Below, piece after piece: positions 56,716 to 64,000 of a stretch of DNA of 64,000 nt; position 1 is the stretch's first letter, and each line of letters begins with the position of its first letter. The translations under genes and the position numbers were made by a program. Origin of the DNA: Rhizobium mongolense subsp. loessense (GTDB lineage: Bacteria > Pseudomonadota > Alphaproteobacteria > Rhizobiales > Rhizobiaceae); assembly GCF_900099775.1 (NCBI RefSeq), contig NZ_FMTM01000013.1, positions 1-64,000 on the forward strand, in the 5' to 3' direction. The notes under the pieces are model-generated. The model had not been told where the DNA came from, did no database searches, and was given only the letters and a program-made list of their open reading frames with translations.

Positions 56716-56810
56716 AGCAGCCACCACATTGGCAGTGATCCCATTAAAAAGATCAGCGCTACCAGAGCGAGGTAAATTGCCCAGCCGAGACCTGGATGAA
56801 GGCCAGCCAT
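56712..56810 (-). CDS. Tiny hydrophobic membrane ORF, 32 residues
   Basis: The ORF encodes MAGLHPGLGWAIYLALVALI followed by FLMGSLPMWWLL, one clear membrane helix. The frame extends back to ATG 56900 (62 residues) with a charged N-terminus. No strong ribosome site marks either start. It is coupled to the 26-residue ORF by a four-base overlap. Confidence 0.4.
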   Translation of the reverse strand: MAGLHPGLGWAIYLALVALIFLMGSLPMWWLL

Positions 56811-57089
56811 CACATTACGCAAATATTGTAAAATGTCTGGGCTTGGGCGAGCCTTGTCTCCCTTGTCCTTTCCGCTTCGATCACTGCGTGGGCCAACCAT
56901 TGAATTAACCCGGGCCCCGTGTTGCCTGTGACCGGCGCTCTACCAGCCACGAATATAGGCATGGGCAATTGGGTAAACGCACAACAAGCCTGTTTGTTTG
57001 ACGTTGTGGTCTGATTGCGCCAATCGCCGGCATCGGGCACGGGTTTTGCAACGCGTGCTGGTACGGCGGTTTAACGGAGGCAAAGTGTT

Positions 57090-57368
57090 ATGAAAGGCAA
57101 CGGTTTGGCGTTTCGGCCGGTCGGTTTGGCGATGCATCGCATCGGCGAGTATCGGGTCGTTAACTCTGTGGGTCGTGCAGCCGATACGCTACTGCAGCAC
57201 TGGCCGACCGATGACGGAGAGGATTTTTCTGAGGCCGTCATGGCATGCCTTGACGGATTAAACGACCGGATACCTCCGGAAGACGTGCGGGCAGCATTTA
57301 TCAAGGCTGCCCATGAAGCGAACATTGTCGTCATCGAGTTGGTGAGACCCGCGCACTCGCGCAACTGA
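57090..57368 (+). CDS. DUF982 family protein
   Basis: The 92-residue protein matches the small rhizobial DUF982 family: IGEYRVVNSVGRAADTLLQHW, then AVMACLDGLN and the basic-helix end AAFIKAAHEANIVV. These proteins are abundant in Rhizobium, often in several copies and on plasmids, and have no known function. GGAGGC precedes the ATG. It is convergent with the diguanylate cyclase gene. Confidence 0.85.
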   Translation: MKGNGLAFRPVGLAMHRIGEYRVVNSVGRAADTLLQHWPTDDGEDFSEAVMACLDGLNDRIPPEDVRAAFIKAAHEANIVVIELVRPAHSRN

Positions 57369-57456
57369 TGCCCCCGCATGAAAGGACGAGCTGGCAGTAG
57401 AAAGCCGTGCGCAGCCTTATGTTGCCAGGACTGGTGAAACTGCAGTTGAAAGACGC

Positions 57457-58827
57457 TCAGCCCGCTTTTGAAATTCCCATATCGAGCGATGCGACCTGAA
57501 CATTGTTGCGTCCGTTTTTCTTCGCGGTGTAGAGGGCACGATCTGCTCTTGCGACTATGTCTGGCGGCTGATCGGAAACACTGTTCGCGACAGCGACGCC
57601 CACGCTGGCGGTCAATCTCAGAAATGGCCCTGTTCCTGTCTCAATGTTGAGCTCCTGTACAGAACGCCTCAGCCACTCCGCGCGCTCAATCGCTTGCTCG
57701 AGCGAACACTCCTCCAAGACGACCACGAACTCTTCCCCGCCGTATCGCGCTGCAAGATGGTTGTGCCATGGCACCGATGTCAGCACATTCGCGACAGCCA
57801 CAAGAGACCTGTCGCCTGCAAGGTGACCGAAAGTGTCGTTGACGGATTTGAAGTGGTCGATATCGATCATCATGATCGCAACGCCGGGCGAGCTTATTGC
57901 AGGACGGGTTAGGACTGCCGCCAAATAGCTTTCAAAGGTCCGTCGGTTCGCCAAGCCCGTCAAAGGATCTTTTTCAGCCAATCCTTGGAGGATCGAATTG
58001 GTGCGGTGCAAATCGTCGGATACTTGGCCGTAGGCAACGATCGCCGCATCAATCATCGCGAGTTCCGAAATGAGTGGAAGGCGTTCCAGCGTCAGGACCG
58101 CTTCGTTCCTGCCAATGCGTTCCAAGTTCTTAATCGCAGCGCCGATGGGTGCAGCAAGATGATGCTTGGCAGCAATGAGTATTGTGACGGCGAAAAGGCC
58201 GGGAACAATCAGGATGAGGAGCCAGCCAACCTGCATGTAGCCCGCACTGTTTTGGATTTCGCTGGCGATATTGTCCGCCACGACGGCAGCATCGCCGCTC
58301 AACTGGGTCCCCATCGCATCAAGGTCGCGTATGGCCCTCTCATAGGCCTGCGTCGCCAGCCGGTCGAGTTCATCAATGACGCGTGCGTCAATAGGATTGG
58401 CGGAGGGCGACGGTTGCGCCGAGCTTCCTTTGTCGCGGGCCTGCTGGCGAAGCTTGGCGATCGTCTTGGCTTCATCGGCGACTTTTTGAGATCTCTCAAC
58501 CAGAAAACCGTTGTGATCGAACGAAAAGCCTTGCGCGAGAGCCTGGATTTGCAACTGGATCTGGCGCTCCAGTCTGCGGTCTTTCGCCAAGAAAATCGAT
58601 CGAACAAGAGAAGAGAGACGCTCGATTTTTACCGCATTGCGCGTTTGCGTCAGGATCAGGGGGATCTGTACATCGCGCGTAAAGTTCGCCTGTGTCTCGA
58701 TCCTTTTCAGAAAGACGAACGAAAAAACCGCTGCAATCAGCGTATATGCCACGACGCCAAGCAGAAGAAATCTTGCAACAGCGCTGAGTGAGAACTGACG
58801 CCGTTTCGGGGCGCTATTTTCTTCCAT
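57457..58827 (-). CDS. Membrane diguanylate cyclase
   Basis: The 456-residue protein has two membrane segments (about 20-42 and 203-222) enclosing a helical periplasmic domain of about 160 residues, then a HAMP-like/coiled linker and a GGDEF domain with intact GGEEF near 362. The residues before the motif (HNHLAARY) do not form an RxxD inhibitory site, so feedback control is probably absent. It starts nine bases after a periplasmic amino-acid-binding-type protein gene and is probably co-transcribed with it. Confidence 0.92.
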   Translation of the reverse strand: MEENSAPKRRQFSLSAVARFLLLGVVAYTLIAAVFSFVFLKRIETQANFTRDVQIPLILTQTRNAVKIERLSSLVRSIFLAKDRRLERQIQLQIQALAQGFSFDHNGFLVERSQKVADEAKTIAKLRQQARDKGSSAQPSPSANPIDARVIDELDRLATQAYERAIRDLDAMGTQLSGDAAVVADNIASEIQNSAGYMQVGWLLILIVPGLFAVTILIAAKHHLAAPIGAAIKNLERIGRNEAVLTLERLPLISELAMIDAAIVAYGQVSDDLHRTNSILQGLAEKDPLTGLANRRTFESYLAAVLTRPAISSPGVAIMMIDIDHFKSVNDTFGHLAGDRSLVAVANVLTSVPWHNHLAARYGGEEFVVVLEECSLEQAIERAEWLRRSVQELNIETGTGPFLRLTASVGVAVANSVSDQPPDIVARADRALYTAKKNGRNNVQVASLDMGISKAG

Positions 58828-58836
58828 TCCATCGGC

Positions 58837-59607
58837 TCAATAAATGCTGAACGGGAAATAAGCGTCGTTGATGCGGTCGTAGACACCGTTGAGTTTGATC
58901 TGCTTCAGTGCGGCATTCACCTTCTGGATCAGGGCCGAGTTTCCCTTCTTCGCGGTGATGTGCGCCGAACTTTGAAGAAACTCGCTGGAGATTGGATCTC
59001 CCACATATCCAAAGCGCGCACCTTCCGTGGTCTGCAGGAAGCTCAAAAGTTCAATGGCATCGCCGATCAAGAGATCGGCCTGGTTGTCCAGAAGAAGACG
59101 TTGCGCACCGGGCTGATCCTTGGCCAGTACGGCCTTGCTTGCACCATAGGCCTTTTGCAAATACTCCGCCTGGATGGTGTCCTGTGCTGCCGCAATCCGG
59201 ACACCGGAGAGGGCTGCCGGTGCACTATCCTGGAACTTTTCAGCGTCGCCGACCAGAACCGAATGAGAACGGTAGTATGGAGCGGAGAACTCCATTTTTT
59301 TAGCGCGTTCTTCGGTAAACGCCATGCTTGCGACGATCATGTCGTATTTATCATCCGACAAGCCTTGAACGATCTCGGTCCAGGGGACGGCGACAAACGT
59401 GCAATCAACCACCATTTGCTGGCAGAGCGCTTTGGCGATATCGACGTCGAAACCAGCAAGCTGACCGGATGCATCCTGAAAATTAAATGGTGGGTATGCG
59501 CCCTCGGTCGCGACCCGGAGCTTTTCGTTCGCCGTCGCGAGATCAATCGAGCCTGCAAAAAAAAGTACTGCTGCAAGTGCGAACCGGCCGATCATCTGTT
59601 CCCCCAT
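58837..59607 (-). CDS. Periplasmic solute-binding protein, family 3
   Basis: The 256-residue protein has a signal peptide (IGRFALAAVLFFAGSIDLAT) and a bacterial SBP family 3 core: LRVATEGAYPPFNFQDASGQ, GFDVDIAKALCQQM and YDMIVASMAFTEERAKKMEF (split at 20). Such proteins bind amino acids or related cations. No permease or ATPase is nearby; instead a membrane diguanylate cyclase follows, so the protein may deliver a ligand signal to that cyclase. ATG 59607 is chosen with AAGGA upstream; ATG 59595 is an alternative. Confidence 0.9.
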   Translation of the reverse strand: MGEQMIGRFALAAVLFFAGSIDLATANEKLRVATEGAYPPFNFQDASGQLAGFDVDIAKALCQQMVVDCTFVAVPWTEIVQGLSDDKYDMIVASMAFTEERAKKMEFSAPYYRSHSVLVGDAEKFQDSAPAALSGVRIAAAQDTIQAEYLQKAYGASKAVLAKDQPGAQRLLLDNQADLLIGDAIELLSFLQTTEGARFGYVGDPISSEFLQSSAHITAKKGNSALIQKVNAALKQIKLNGVYDRINDAYFPFSIY

Positions 59608-60011
59608 CTTCCGTCCTTTGAACATATTAGAAGGAAATAGATAACAAACGATGATGGCATCCCATCGATTTCAACGAATTTGAGGCCAAATCCGAGGCCC
59701 CATTCGTCGCAAAAGACGCAGGCGACGGAGCTGATCGCTGCCCCCGGCCGCTTTGCACAGCGACACCCTTATGCTGTTGCGCACAGTGCGACTTGCGCGA
59801 TTGGACGCATTCGAGACTGCCGTCACGCCGGAAACGCTTCGCCGGGTTTATGGAATCGTGGCCAAATTCGTCTCCTCCCGGTCCGGCACGCCGCTTTCGC
59901 GCCATCAACCAACTCAACCGAGCCTGGCAACGTTCGCCGCTCCGGAACAATCAGGCAGATGTGGCGTCATCGCCCCAATGACGCTGCGCCGGATGGACCC
60001 AGAGCACCAAC
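59608..60011. other. Intergenic region with no supported gene
   Basis: Two overlapping plus-strand frames are open here, but neither has believable composition. The stretch carries the promoters for the binding-protein gene (left) and the GAF-Fis regulator (right). Confidence 0.4.
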
Positions 60012-60029
60012 TGTCGCACGACTGCGACA
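60012..60029. promoter_or_regulatory. Inverted repeat before the GAF-Fis regulator gene
   Basis: TGTCGCA, four bases, TGCGACA is a perfect dyad, extended by one further C/G pair, about 97 bases before the regulator ATG. The same arms and spacing recur before the aldehyde dehydrogenase gene. Confidence 0.65.
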
Positions 60030-60125
60030 GTTCGACCGAGCCATGCGACAATCTTCATATTTCAGAAGCATTGCAGAAACCCCAGATTTCCGACAGATTG
60101 CTCTTGCGTTCCGTGGGAGGAGCCG

Positions 60126-61085
60126 ATGCACGAACAATCCGCACATGCGGGTCATGTCTACACATCCGCGCAGCAGAAATCAGCGGCGGCAAGTTCACCA
60201 ATTGTGGCTTCATGGCGGCGTTGCATGACCATGCATCAGCTGGCGCCGGAAGATGTGCGCACACCTTTGCGGCTCACCGATCACGAGTTTAGGCAGGCAC
60301 GCGAACAATCGGAACAACTGATCAAGGATGCTGCAGACGAGCTCGACCGGCTTTTTACGACAGTCGGCAAGGCGGGCTGCTGCTTGTTGCTCACGGACCG
60401 CAACGGCATTGCGCTGGAACGGCGGGGCAACGCCGGCGACGACAAGGAGTTTTACGATCTCGGCCTCTGGACCGGATCGATTTGGACGGAGGCAAGCATT
60501 GGAACGAACGGCATCGGAACCGCGCTGGCCGACGAGCGCGCCGTTGCGATCTTCCGTGACCAGCATTTCTTCTGCTCGAATATCCGGCTCAGCTGTACGA
60601 CCGCGCCTATCCGCGATCATCGCGGCCAGCTCGCAGCCGCACTCGACATTTCCACCTGCCGCGACGATGTCAACGAGATGACGCTGTCGATCCTCTCGCA
60701 GACCGTGCGCGACGCAGCCCTTCGCATCGAGCTCAATATCTTCCGGAGCGCCTTTACCGGCGCGCGTTTCCTGATGGTCCCCTCAGGCGTGAATTCGGCG
60801 GCCGCCTTGCTTGCCGTGGACAAGCACGACCTCGTGCTCGGAGCTACTCGCGCGGCGCGGCTGGCGCTGAAGCTCGACGACCGGCAGATTGCGGCGGGCG
60901 TTCCCGCAGCCGATGCGCTTCATGAAAGCTGCGCCGCAAACGGCGACGCGCTTCTGGAAGCAGAGCGTGCGGCGCTTTTGCGCGCCCTCACCCGAACCAA
61001 CGGCAACGTCTCGCGGGCTGCGATGGATCTTGGCATGAGCCGGGCAACCCTCCATCGCAAGATGAAGAAGCTCGATCTCCACTGA
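60126..61085 (+). CDS. AcoR-like GAF-Fis regulator lacking the AAA+ domain
   Basis: The 319-residue regulator has an N-terminal helical segment ([20 protein letters not shown]), a GAF-type sensing domain (about 75-205; [20 protein letters not shown]) and a C-terminal Fis-type helix-turn-helix ([20 protein letters not shown] near 290). AcoR relatives have a central sigma-54-activating AAA+ domain with a GAFTGA loop; here the GAF end is joined to the HTH with only about 80 residues between, and no Walker motifs are seen. It should therefore act on ordinary promoters. It precedes the aldehyde dehydrogenase gene by 155 bases, with the same inverted repeat at both promoters. Confidence 0.88.
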   Translation: MHEQSAHAGHVYTSAQQKSAAASSPIVASWRRCMTMHQLAPEDVRTPLRLTDHEFRQAREQSEQLIKDAADELDRLFTTVGKAGCCLLLTDRNGIALERRGNAGDDKEFYDLGLWTGSIWTEASIGTNGIGTALADERAVAIFRDQHFFCSNIRLSCTTAPIRDHRGQLAAALDISTCRDDVNEMTLSILSQTVRDAALRIELNIFRSAFTGARFLMVPSGVNSAAALLAVDKHDLVLGATRAARLALKLDDRQIAAGVPAADALHESCAANGDALLEAERAALLRALTRTNGNVSRAAMDLGMSRATLHRKMKKLDLH

Positions 61086-61116
61086 ACGCCTTGTTCTTTC
61101 CGAAGTGCGATAATCA

Positions 61117-61134
61117 TGTCGCAAAGCTGCGACA
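61117..61134. promoter_or_regulatory. Inverted repeat before the aldehyde dehydrogenase gene
   Basis: TGTCGCA, AAGC, TGCGACA matches the dyad at 60012 in both arms and spacing, about 107 bases before the enzyme ATG. A further loose half-copy (TGCGA) lies just to its left near 61107. Confidence 0.65.
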
Positions 61135-61240
61135 CTGTGCACTGCAACAATACCCCGCCAGTCTGGTTCGTTCGGCAAAAGGCGCGCAGATTTCCTCCAC
61201 TGGTTCACTCCTGAACCTGGCTCATTCTAGGGAGGATGAC

Positions 61241-62749
61241 ATGCTGCATCAGAAGATCGTCGAATCGCCGTTCAAGTTGAAATACGGCAATTTCATCGGG
61301 GGCGAGTGGCGCGAACCGATCGAAGGAAAATATTTCGACAACATCACGCCGGTGACAGGCGGCAAGCTTTGCGAAATTGCACGTTCCGACGAAAAGGACG
61401 TCAACGCGGCGCTCGATGCGGCCCATGGGGCGAAGGACAAATGGGCGAAGACTTCACCAGCCGAACGCTCGAATATCCTGATGAAGATCGCCGAGCGCAT
61501 GGAGGACAAGCTTGAATTGCTCGCCCAGGCCGAGACGTGGGACAACGGCAAACCGATCCGCGAGACGATGGCGGCCGACATTCCGCTGGCCATCGACCAC
61601 TTCCGTTATTTTGCGGCCTGCATACGTGCACAGGAAGGCTCTATCGGCGAAATCGACCACGACACCGTCGCTTATCATTTCCACGAGCCGCTTGGCGTCG
61701 TCGGCCAGATCATTCCTTGGAACTTCCCGATCCTGATGGCAGCCTGGAAGCTTGCTCCGGCCCTTGCGGCCGGCAATTGCGTGGTTCTCAAGCCGGCCGA
61801 ACAGACACCGGCGTCGATCCTCGTGTGGGCCGAACTCGTCGGCGATCTGCTGCCGCCAGGCGTCCTCAATATCGTCAACGGTTTCGGCCTGGAAGCCGGC
61901 AAGCCGCTTGCGACCAGCCCGCGCATCGCCAAGATCGCCTTCACTGGGGAGACTTCGACCGGCCGACTGATCATGCAATATGCCAGCCAGAACCTCATTC
62001 CCGTTACCCTCGAACTCGGCGGCAAGTCGCCAAATATCTTCTTTGCCGACGTCATGGCCGAAGACGACGATTTCCTTGACAAGGCGTTGGAAGGTTTTGC
62101 GATGTTTGCGCTTAACCAGGGCGAAGTCTGCACCTGCCCCAGCCGCGCCCTGATTGAGGAATCGATCTATGACCGCTTCATGGAAAAGGCCGTCAAGCGT
62201 GTCGAAGCGATCAAGCAGGGCAACCCGCTCGACAGCGCGACGATGATCGGCGCGCAGGCATCGAATGAACAGTTGGAGAAGATCCTCGCCTATCTCGACA
62301 TCGGCAAGCAGGAAGGCGCCGAGGTCCTGGCCGGGGGCGCGCGCAACGATCTGGGCGGCGAACTTGCCAACGGCTATTACGTCAAGCCGACGATCTTCAA
62401 GGGCCACAACAGGATGCGCATCTTCCAGGAAGAGATTTTCGGCCCCGTGGTATCGGTCACGAGCTTCAAGAACGAGAAGGAAGCGCTGGAGATCGCCAAT
62501 GACACGCTTTACGGCCTGGGAGCAGGCGTTTGGACGCGTGACGGAAACCGCGCATACCGCTTCGGCCGCGAGATCCAGGCGGGCCGCGTCTGGACGAATT
62601 GCTACCACGCCTATCCGGCCCATGCAGCATTCGGCGGCTACAAGCAGTCTGGTATCGGCCGCGAAACGCATAAGATGATGCTTGACCATTACCAGCAGAC
62701 CAAGAACATGCTCGTGAGCTACAGCCCGAAGGCTCTCGGCTTCTTCTGA
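61241..62749 (+). CDS. NAD-dependent aldehyde dehydrogenase
   Basis: The 502-residue enzyme oxidises aldehydes to acids. It has the NAD-binding signature [18 protein letters not shown], catalytic Glu in [13 protein letters not shown] near 257 and catalytic Cys in [11 protein letters not shown] near 297. It resembles the acetaldehyde/ExaC type that is frequently controlled by AcoR-like regulators and followed by a DUF779 gene, both true here. GGGAGGATGAC precedes ATG 61241; the frame is open 50 codons further back without a ribosome site. Confidence 0.93.
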   Translation: MLHQKIVESPFKLKYGNFIGGEWREPIEGKYFDNITPVTGGKLCEIARSDEKDVNAALDAAHGAKDKWAKTSPAERSNILMKIAERMEDKLELLAQAETWDNGKPIRETMAADIPLAIDHFRYFAACIRAQEGSIGEIDHDTVAYHFHEPLGVVGQIIPWNFPILMAAWKLAPALAAGNCVVLKPAEQTPASILVWAELVGDLLPPGVLNIVNGFGLEAGKPLATSPRIAKIAFTGETSTGRLIMQYASQNLIPVTLELGGKSPNIFFADVMAEDDDFLDKALEGFAMFALNQGEVCTCPSRALIEESIYDRFMEKAVKRVEAIKQGNPLDSATMIGAQASNEQLEKILAYLDIGKQEGAEVLAGGARNDLGGELANGYYVKPTIFKGHNRMRIFQEEIFGPVVSVTSFKNEKEALEIANDTLYGLGAGVWTRDGNRAYRFGREIQAGRVWTNCYHAYPAHAAFGGYKQSGIGRETHKMMLDHYQQTKNMLVSYSPKALGFF

Positions 62750-62821
62750 GGAACGGGTTGATCACAAACTACTGCCTTTTCCCTATTCGGGGAGGAGGCT
62801 TTTCGGCATGAAGGAACCAGC

Positions 62822-63208
62822 ATGGAACCGACCGTTTCCGGTGAACCGCGCGTGCTTGCAACCGATGCGGCACTCGTTCTCATTGGCGAGATCCGCCGCG
62901 ACCATCCCGATATCCTCTTTCACCAGTCCGGCGGCTGCTGCGACGGGTCGTCGCCGATGTGTTACCCGTCAAATGAATTCCGCGTCGGGGAGACCGATGT
63001 GAAACTGGGCGAGATCGGGGGCGTGCCTGTCTATATCAGCGCCCGCCAGTTCGAGGTCTGGAAGCATACGCAACTGATCATCGATGTTGTGCCCGGTCGC
63101 GGCGGCATGTTTTCGCTCGACAACGGGCGCGAGCAGCGTTTTCTCACCCGCTCGCGCCTTTTCGGCGGCGAGACCTGCGCCATCCCGGATACCAAGCGCG
63201 CCAGGTGA
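62822..63208 (+). CDS. DUF779 family protein
   Basis: The 128-residue protein matches DUF779, with Cys clusters in FHQSGGCCDGSSPMCYP and the C-terminal LFGGETCAIPD. The family is regularly found directly downstream of aldehyde dehydrogenase genes, as here (72 bases). The conserved cysteines suggest metal binding or a redox role, but the function is not established. GAAGGAACC before ATG 62822 supports the start over an overlapping frame at 62808. Confidence 0.88.
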   Translation: MEPTVSGEPRVLATDAALVLIGEIRRDHPDILFHQSGGCCDGSSPMCYPSNEFRVGETDVKLGEIGGVPVYISARQFEVWKHTQLIIDVVPGRGGMFSLDNGREQRFLTRSRLFGGETCAIPDTKRAR

Positions 63209-63275
63209 TCAGCGCATCAAGCGCTCCCGGTGTCCCTGGCATGAGACCTCTATCGGCCGGGCATGTTGGCAAAGC

Positions 63276-63659
63276 TCATTTCTTCGACGCTTCGAACAGT
63301 TCGATCGGATTTCCCGCGGGGTCGTCGAGAAGAATCTGCTTGCCGCCCATTCCTTGCACGATTTCGTTCCGGAACCGTGCGCCGGCTTGGCGCAATGCTG
63401 CGACCTGCGCCTCTAAATCTGCAACTTCGATCTGAATGCGATTCCAGCCGCCGGGCTCCGGCTTGCGCCCATCCGGCATCGCCTGTGGCGCTCCGCCTGG
63501 TCCGGTCATTGCGCTGACGAGAAGGCGAAACCCATCCTTGGTGAGAATGGCAAAGCCTGGCGCGGGACGAAACGCGACAGAGAAGCCGAGATGCTGTTGG
63601 TAGAAATTGACTGCTGCGTCGACGTCGTCAACGATGTAACGCACGCTGATACCTGACAT
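63276..63659 (-). CDS. VOC-superfamily (glyoxalase/dioxygenase fold) protein
   Basis: The 127-residue protein has the vicinal oxygen chelate pattern: VRYIVDDVDAAVNFYQQHLG at the N-terminus and GGKQILLDDPAGNPIELFE at the C-terminus. Such proteins include glyoxalases, dioxygenases and resistance proteins; the particular reaction is not predictable. GGAGGAAAGTTCC before ATG 63659 fixes the start; the longer upstream frame is rejected. Confidence 0.88.
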   Translation of the reverse strand: MSGISVRYIVDDVDAAVNFYQQHLGFSVAFRPAPGFAILTKDGFRLLVSAMTGPGGAPQAMPDGRKPEPGGWNRIQIEVADLEAQVAALRQAGARFRNEIVQGMGGKQILLDDPAGNPIELFEASKK

Positions 63660-63735
63660 GGAACTTTCCTCCGTTATAGTTCTCGTTGCTTCACCCCCGA
63701 TACTTTGGAAAATGCTTGCCCTTGCCCAAGGGCCT

Positions 63736-64000
63736 TCAAATGGGATGGAGGAGCCCACCGCCTGCTGCCAGCAGCAAGACGACGATCCAAGGTGGCATTT
63801 TCCAGACGACAAGCAAGAGGAACCCTGCGAGTGCGAGTGCAAAATCCACGGGCGAAAGTACGGCGTTCGTCCAGACCGGGCTGTAGAGCGCAGCACCAAG
63901 GATCCCGACGACGGCTGCGTTCGCGCCGCGCATGGCGGCCTGTGCCGCGGGCCGCAGCCGAAGCGCGTCCCAGAACGGCAGCATGCCGTAGACCAGCAGC
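63736..64000 (-). CDS. chrA: Chromate transporter ChrA, C-terminal part (cut by window end)
   Basis: The frame enters from the right edge and ends at 63736. The visible 88 residues read LLVYGMLPFWDALRLRPAAQ, then AAMRGANAAVVGILGAALY, then two membrane helices (FALALAGFLLLVVW and PPWIVVLLLAAGGGLL), the typical C-terminal end of CHR-family chromate efflux proteins. The catalytic N-terminal half is outside the window. Confidence 0.8.
   Translation of the reverse strand, partial: LLVYGMLPFWDALRLRPAAQAAMRGANAAVVGILGAALYSPVWTNAVLSPVDFALALAGFLLLVVWKMPPWIVVLLLAAGGGLLHPI

Noticed and set aside
59680-60228. 182-codon plus-strand frame upstream of the GAF-Fis regulator
   Set aside because: The composition is Arg/Pro/His-rich as in chance frames; it overlaps the regulator gene and contains the inverted repeat.
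61134-61240. Possible sigma-54 promoter before the aldehyde dehydrogenase
   Set aside because: The best GG...GC pair has eight bases between the dinucleotides instead of ten, and the regulator has no AAA+ domain.

Overview
The window looks like a high-GC alphaproteobacterium of the Rhizobiaceae, most likely Rhizobium. The supporting signs are a minCDE operon with CtrA-type boxes, a rhizobial bcsN-bcsA-bcsB-bcsZ cellulose cluster, a DUF982 protein, ISNCY/IS30-type mobile element remains and several rhizobial hypothetical proteins. No rRNA, complete tRNA or CRISPR array was seen. Rhizobial min operons are known to sit on secondary replicons, so a chromid or megaplasmid is possible; this is inference, because no replication genes are visible here.

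Layout. 1-2.1 kb: the end of an IS30 transposase, an ISNCY-type element that has lost its right end, and a ParDE-type toxin-antitoxin pair. 2.1-6.4 kb: a tRNA-like fragment with tiny ORFs, an adenylate cyclase/TPR protein and a DUF3422 membrane protein. 6.7-8.6 kb: minCDE. 8.7-13 kb: two divergent c-di-GMP enzymes. 13.3-17 kb: a NarXL-type two-component pair between two Gly/Asn-rich exported proteins. 17.2-20 kb: an AraC regulator and small hypotheticals. 20.1-27.4 kb: a GntR regulator divergent from an operon with an NRAMP-like transporter, pxpA, a DUF1445 protein, a pxpB-pxpC fusion and a biotin carboxylase/BCCP fusion, probably for 5-oxoproline use. 27.7-28.8 kb: a diguanylate cyclase.

28.8-37.8 kb holds cellulose synthesis (bcsN-A-B-Z plus a TPR protein, minus strand). 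Divergent from it, 38.3-45.0 kb carries a compact six-gene operon: a GGDEF/EAL protein, a degenerate HATPase-like protein, a STAS-methyltransferase fusion, a membrane PP2C phosphatase with an extracellular sensor, an intact HATPase-like protein and a STAS protein. This partner-switching operon is the best candidate for a poorly described system. BcsA has a PilZ domain, and five c-di-GMP enzymes lie in the window, so surface attachment and cellulose output are probably under dense c-di-GMP control.

45.2-50.9 kb: a sugar ABC importer without its own ATPase, a GH29 alpha-L-fucosidase and a LacI regulator with matching operators at both promoters. 51-56.4 kb: an OmpR/EnvZ-like pair, a Tat-exported alpha/beta hydrolase and a DipZ-like CcdA-thioredoxin fusion. 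56.6-59.6 kb: tiny membrane ORFs, a DUF982 protein, and a periplasmic binding protein next to a membrane diguanylate cyclase. 60-63.2 kb: an AcoR-like GAF-Fis regulator lacking the AAA+ domain, an aldehyde dehydrogenase and a DUF779 protein, with the same inverted repeat before regulator and enzyme. The window ends with a VOC-fold protein and the end of a ChrA chromate transporter.
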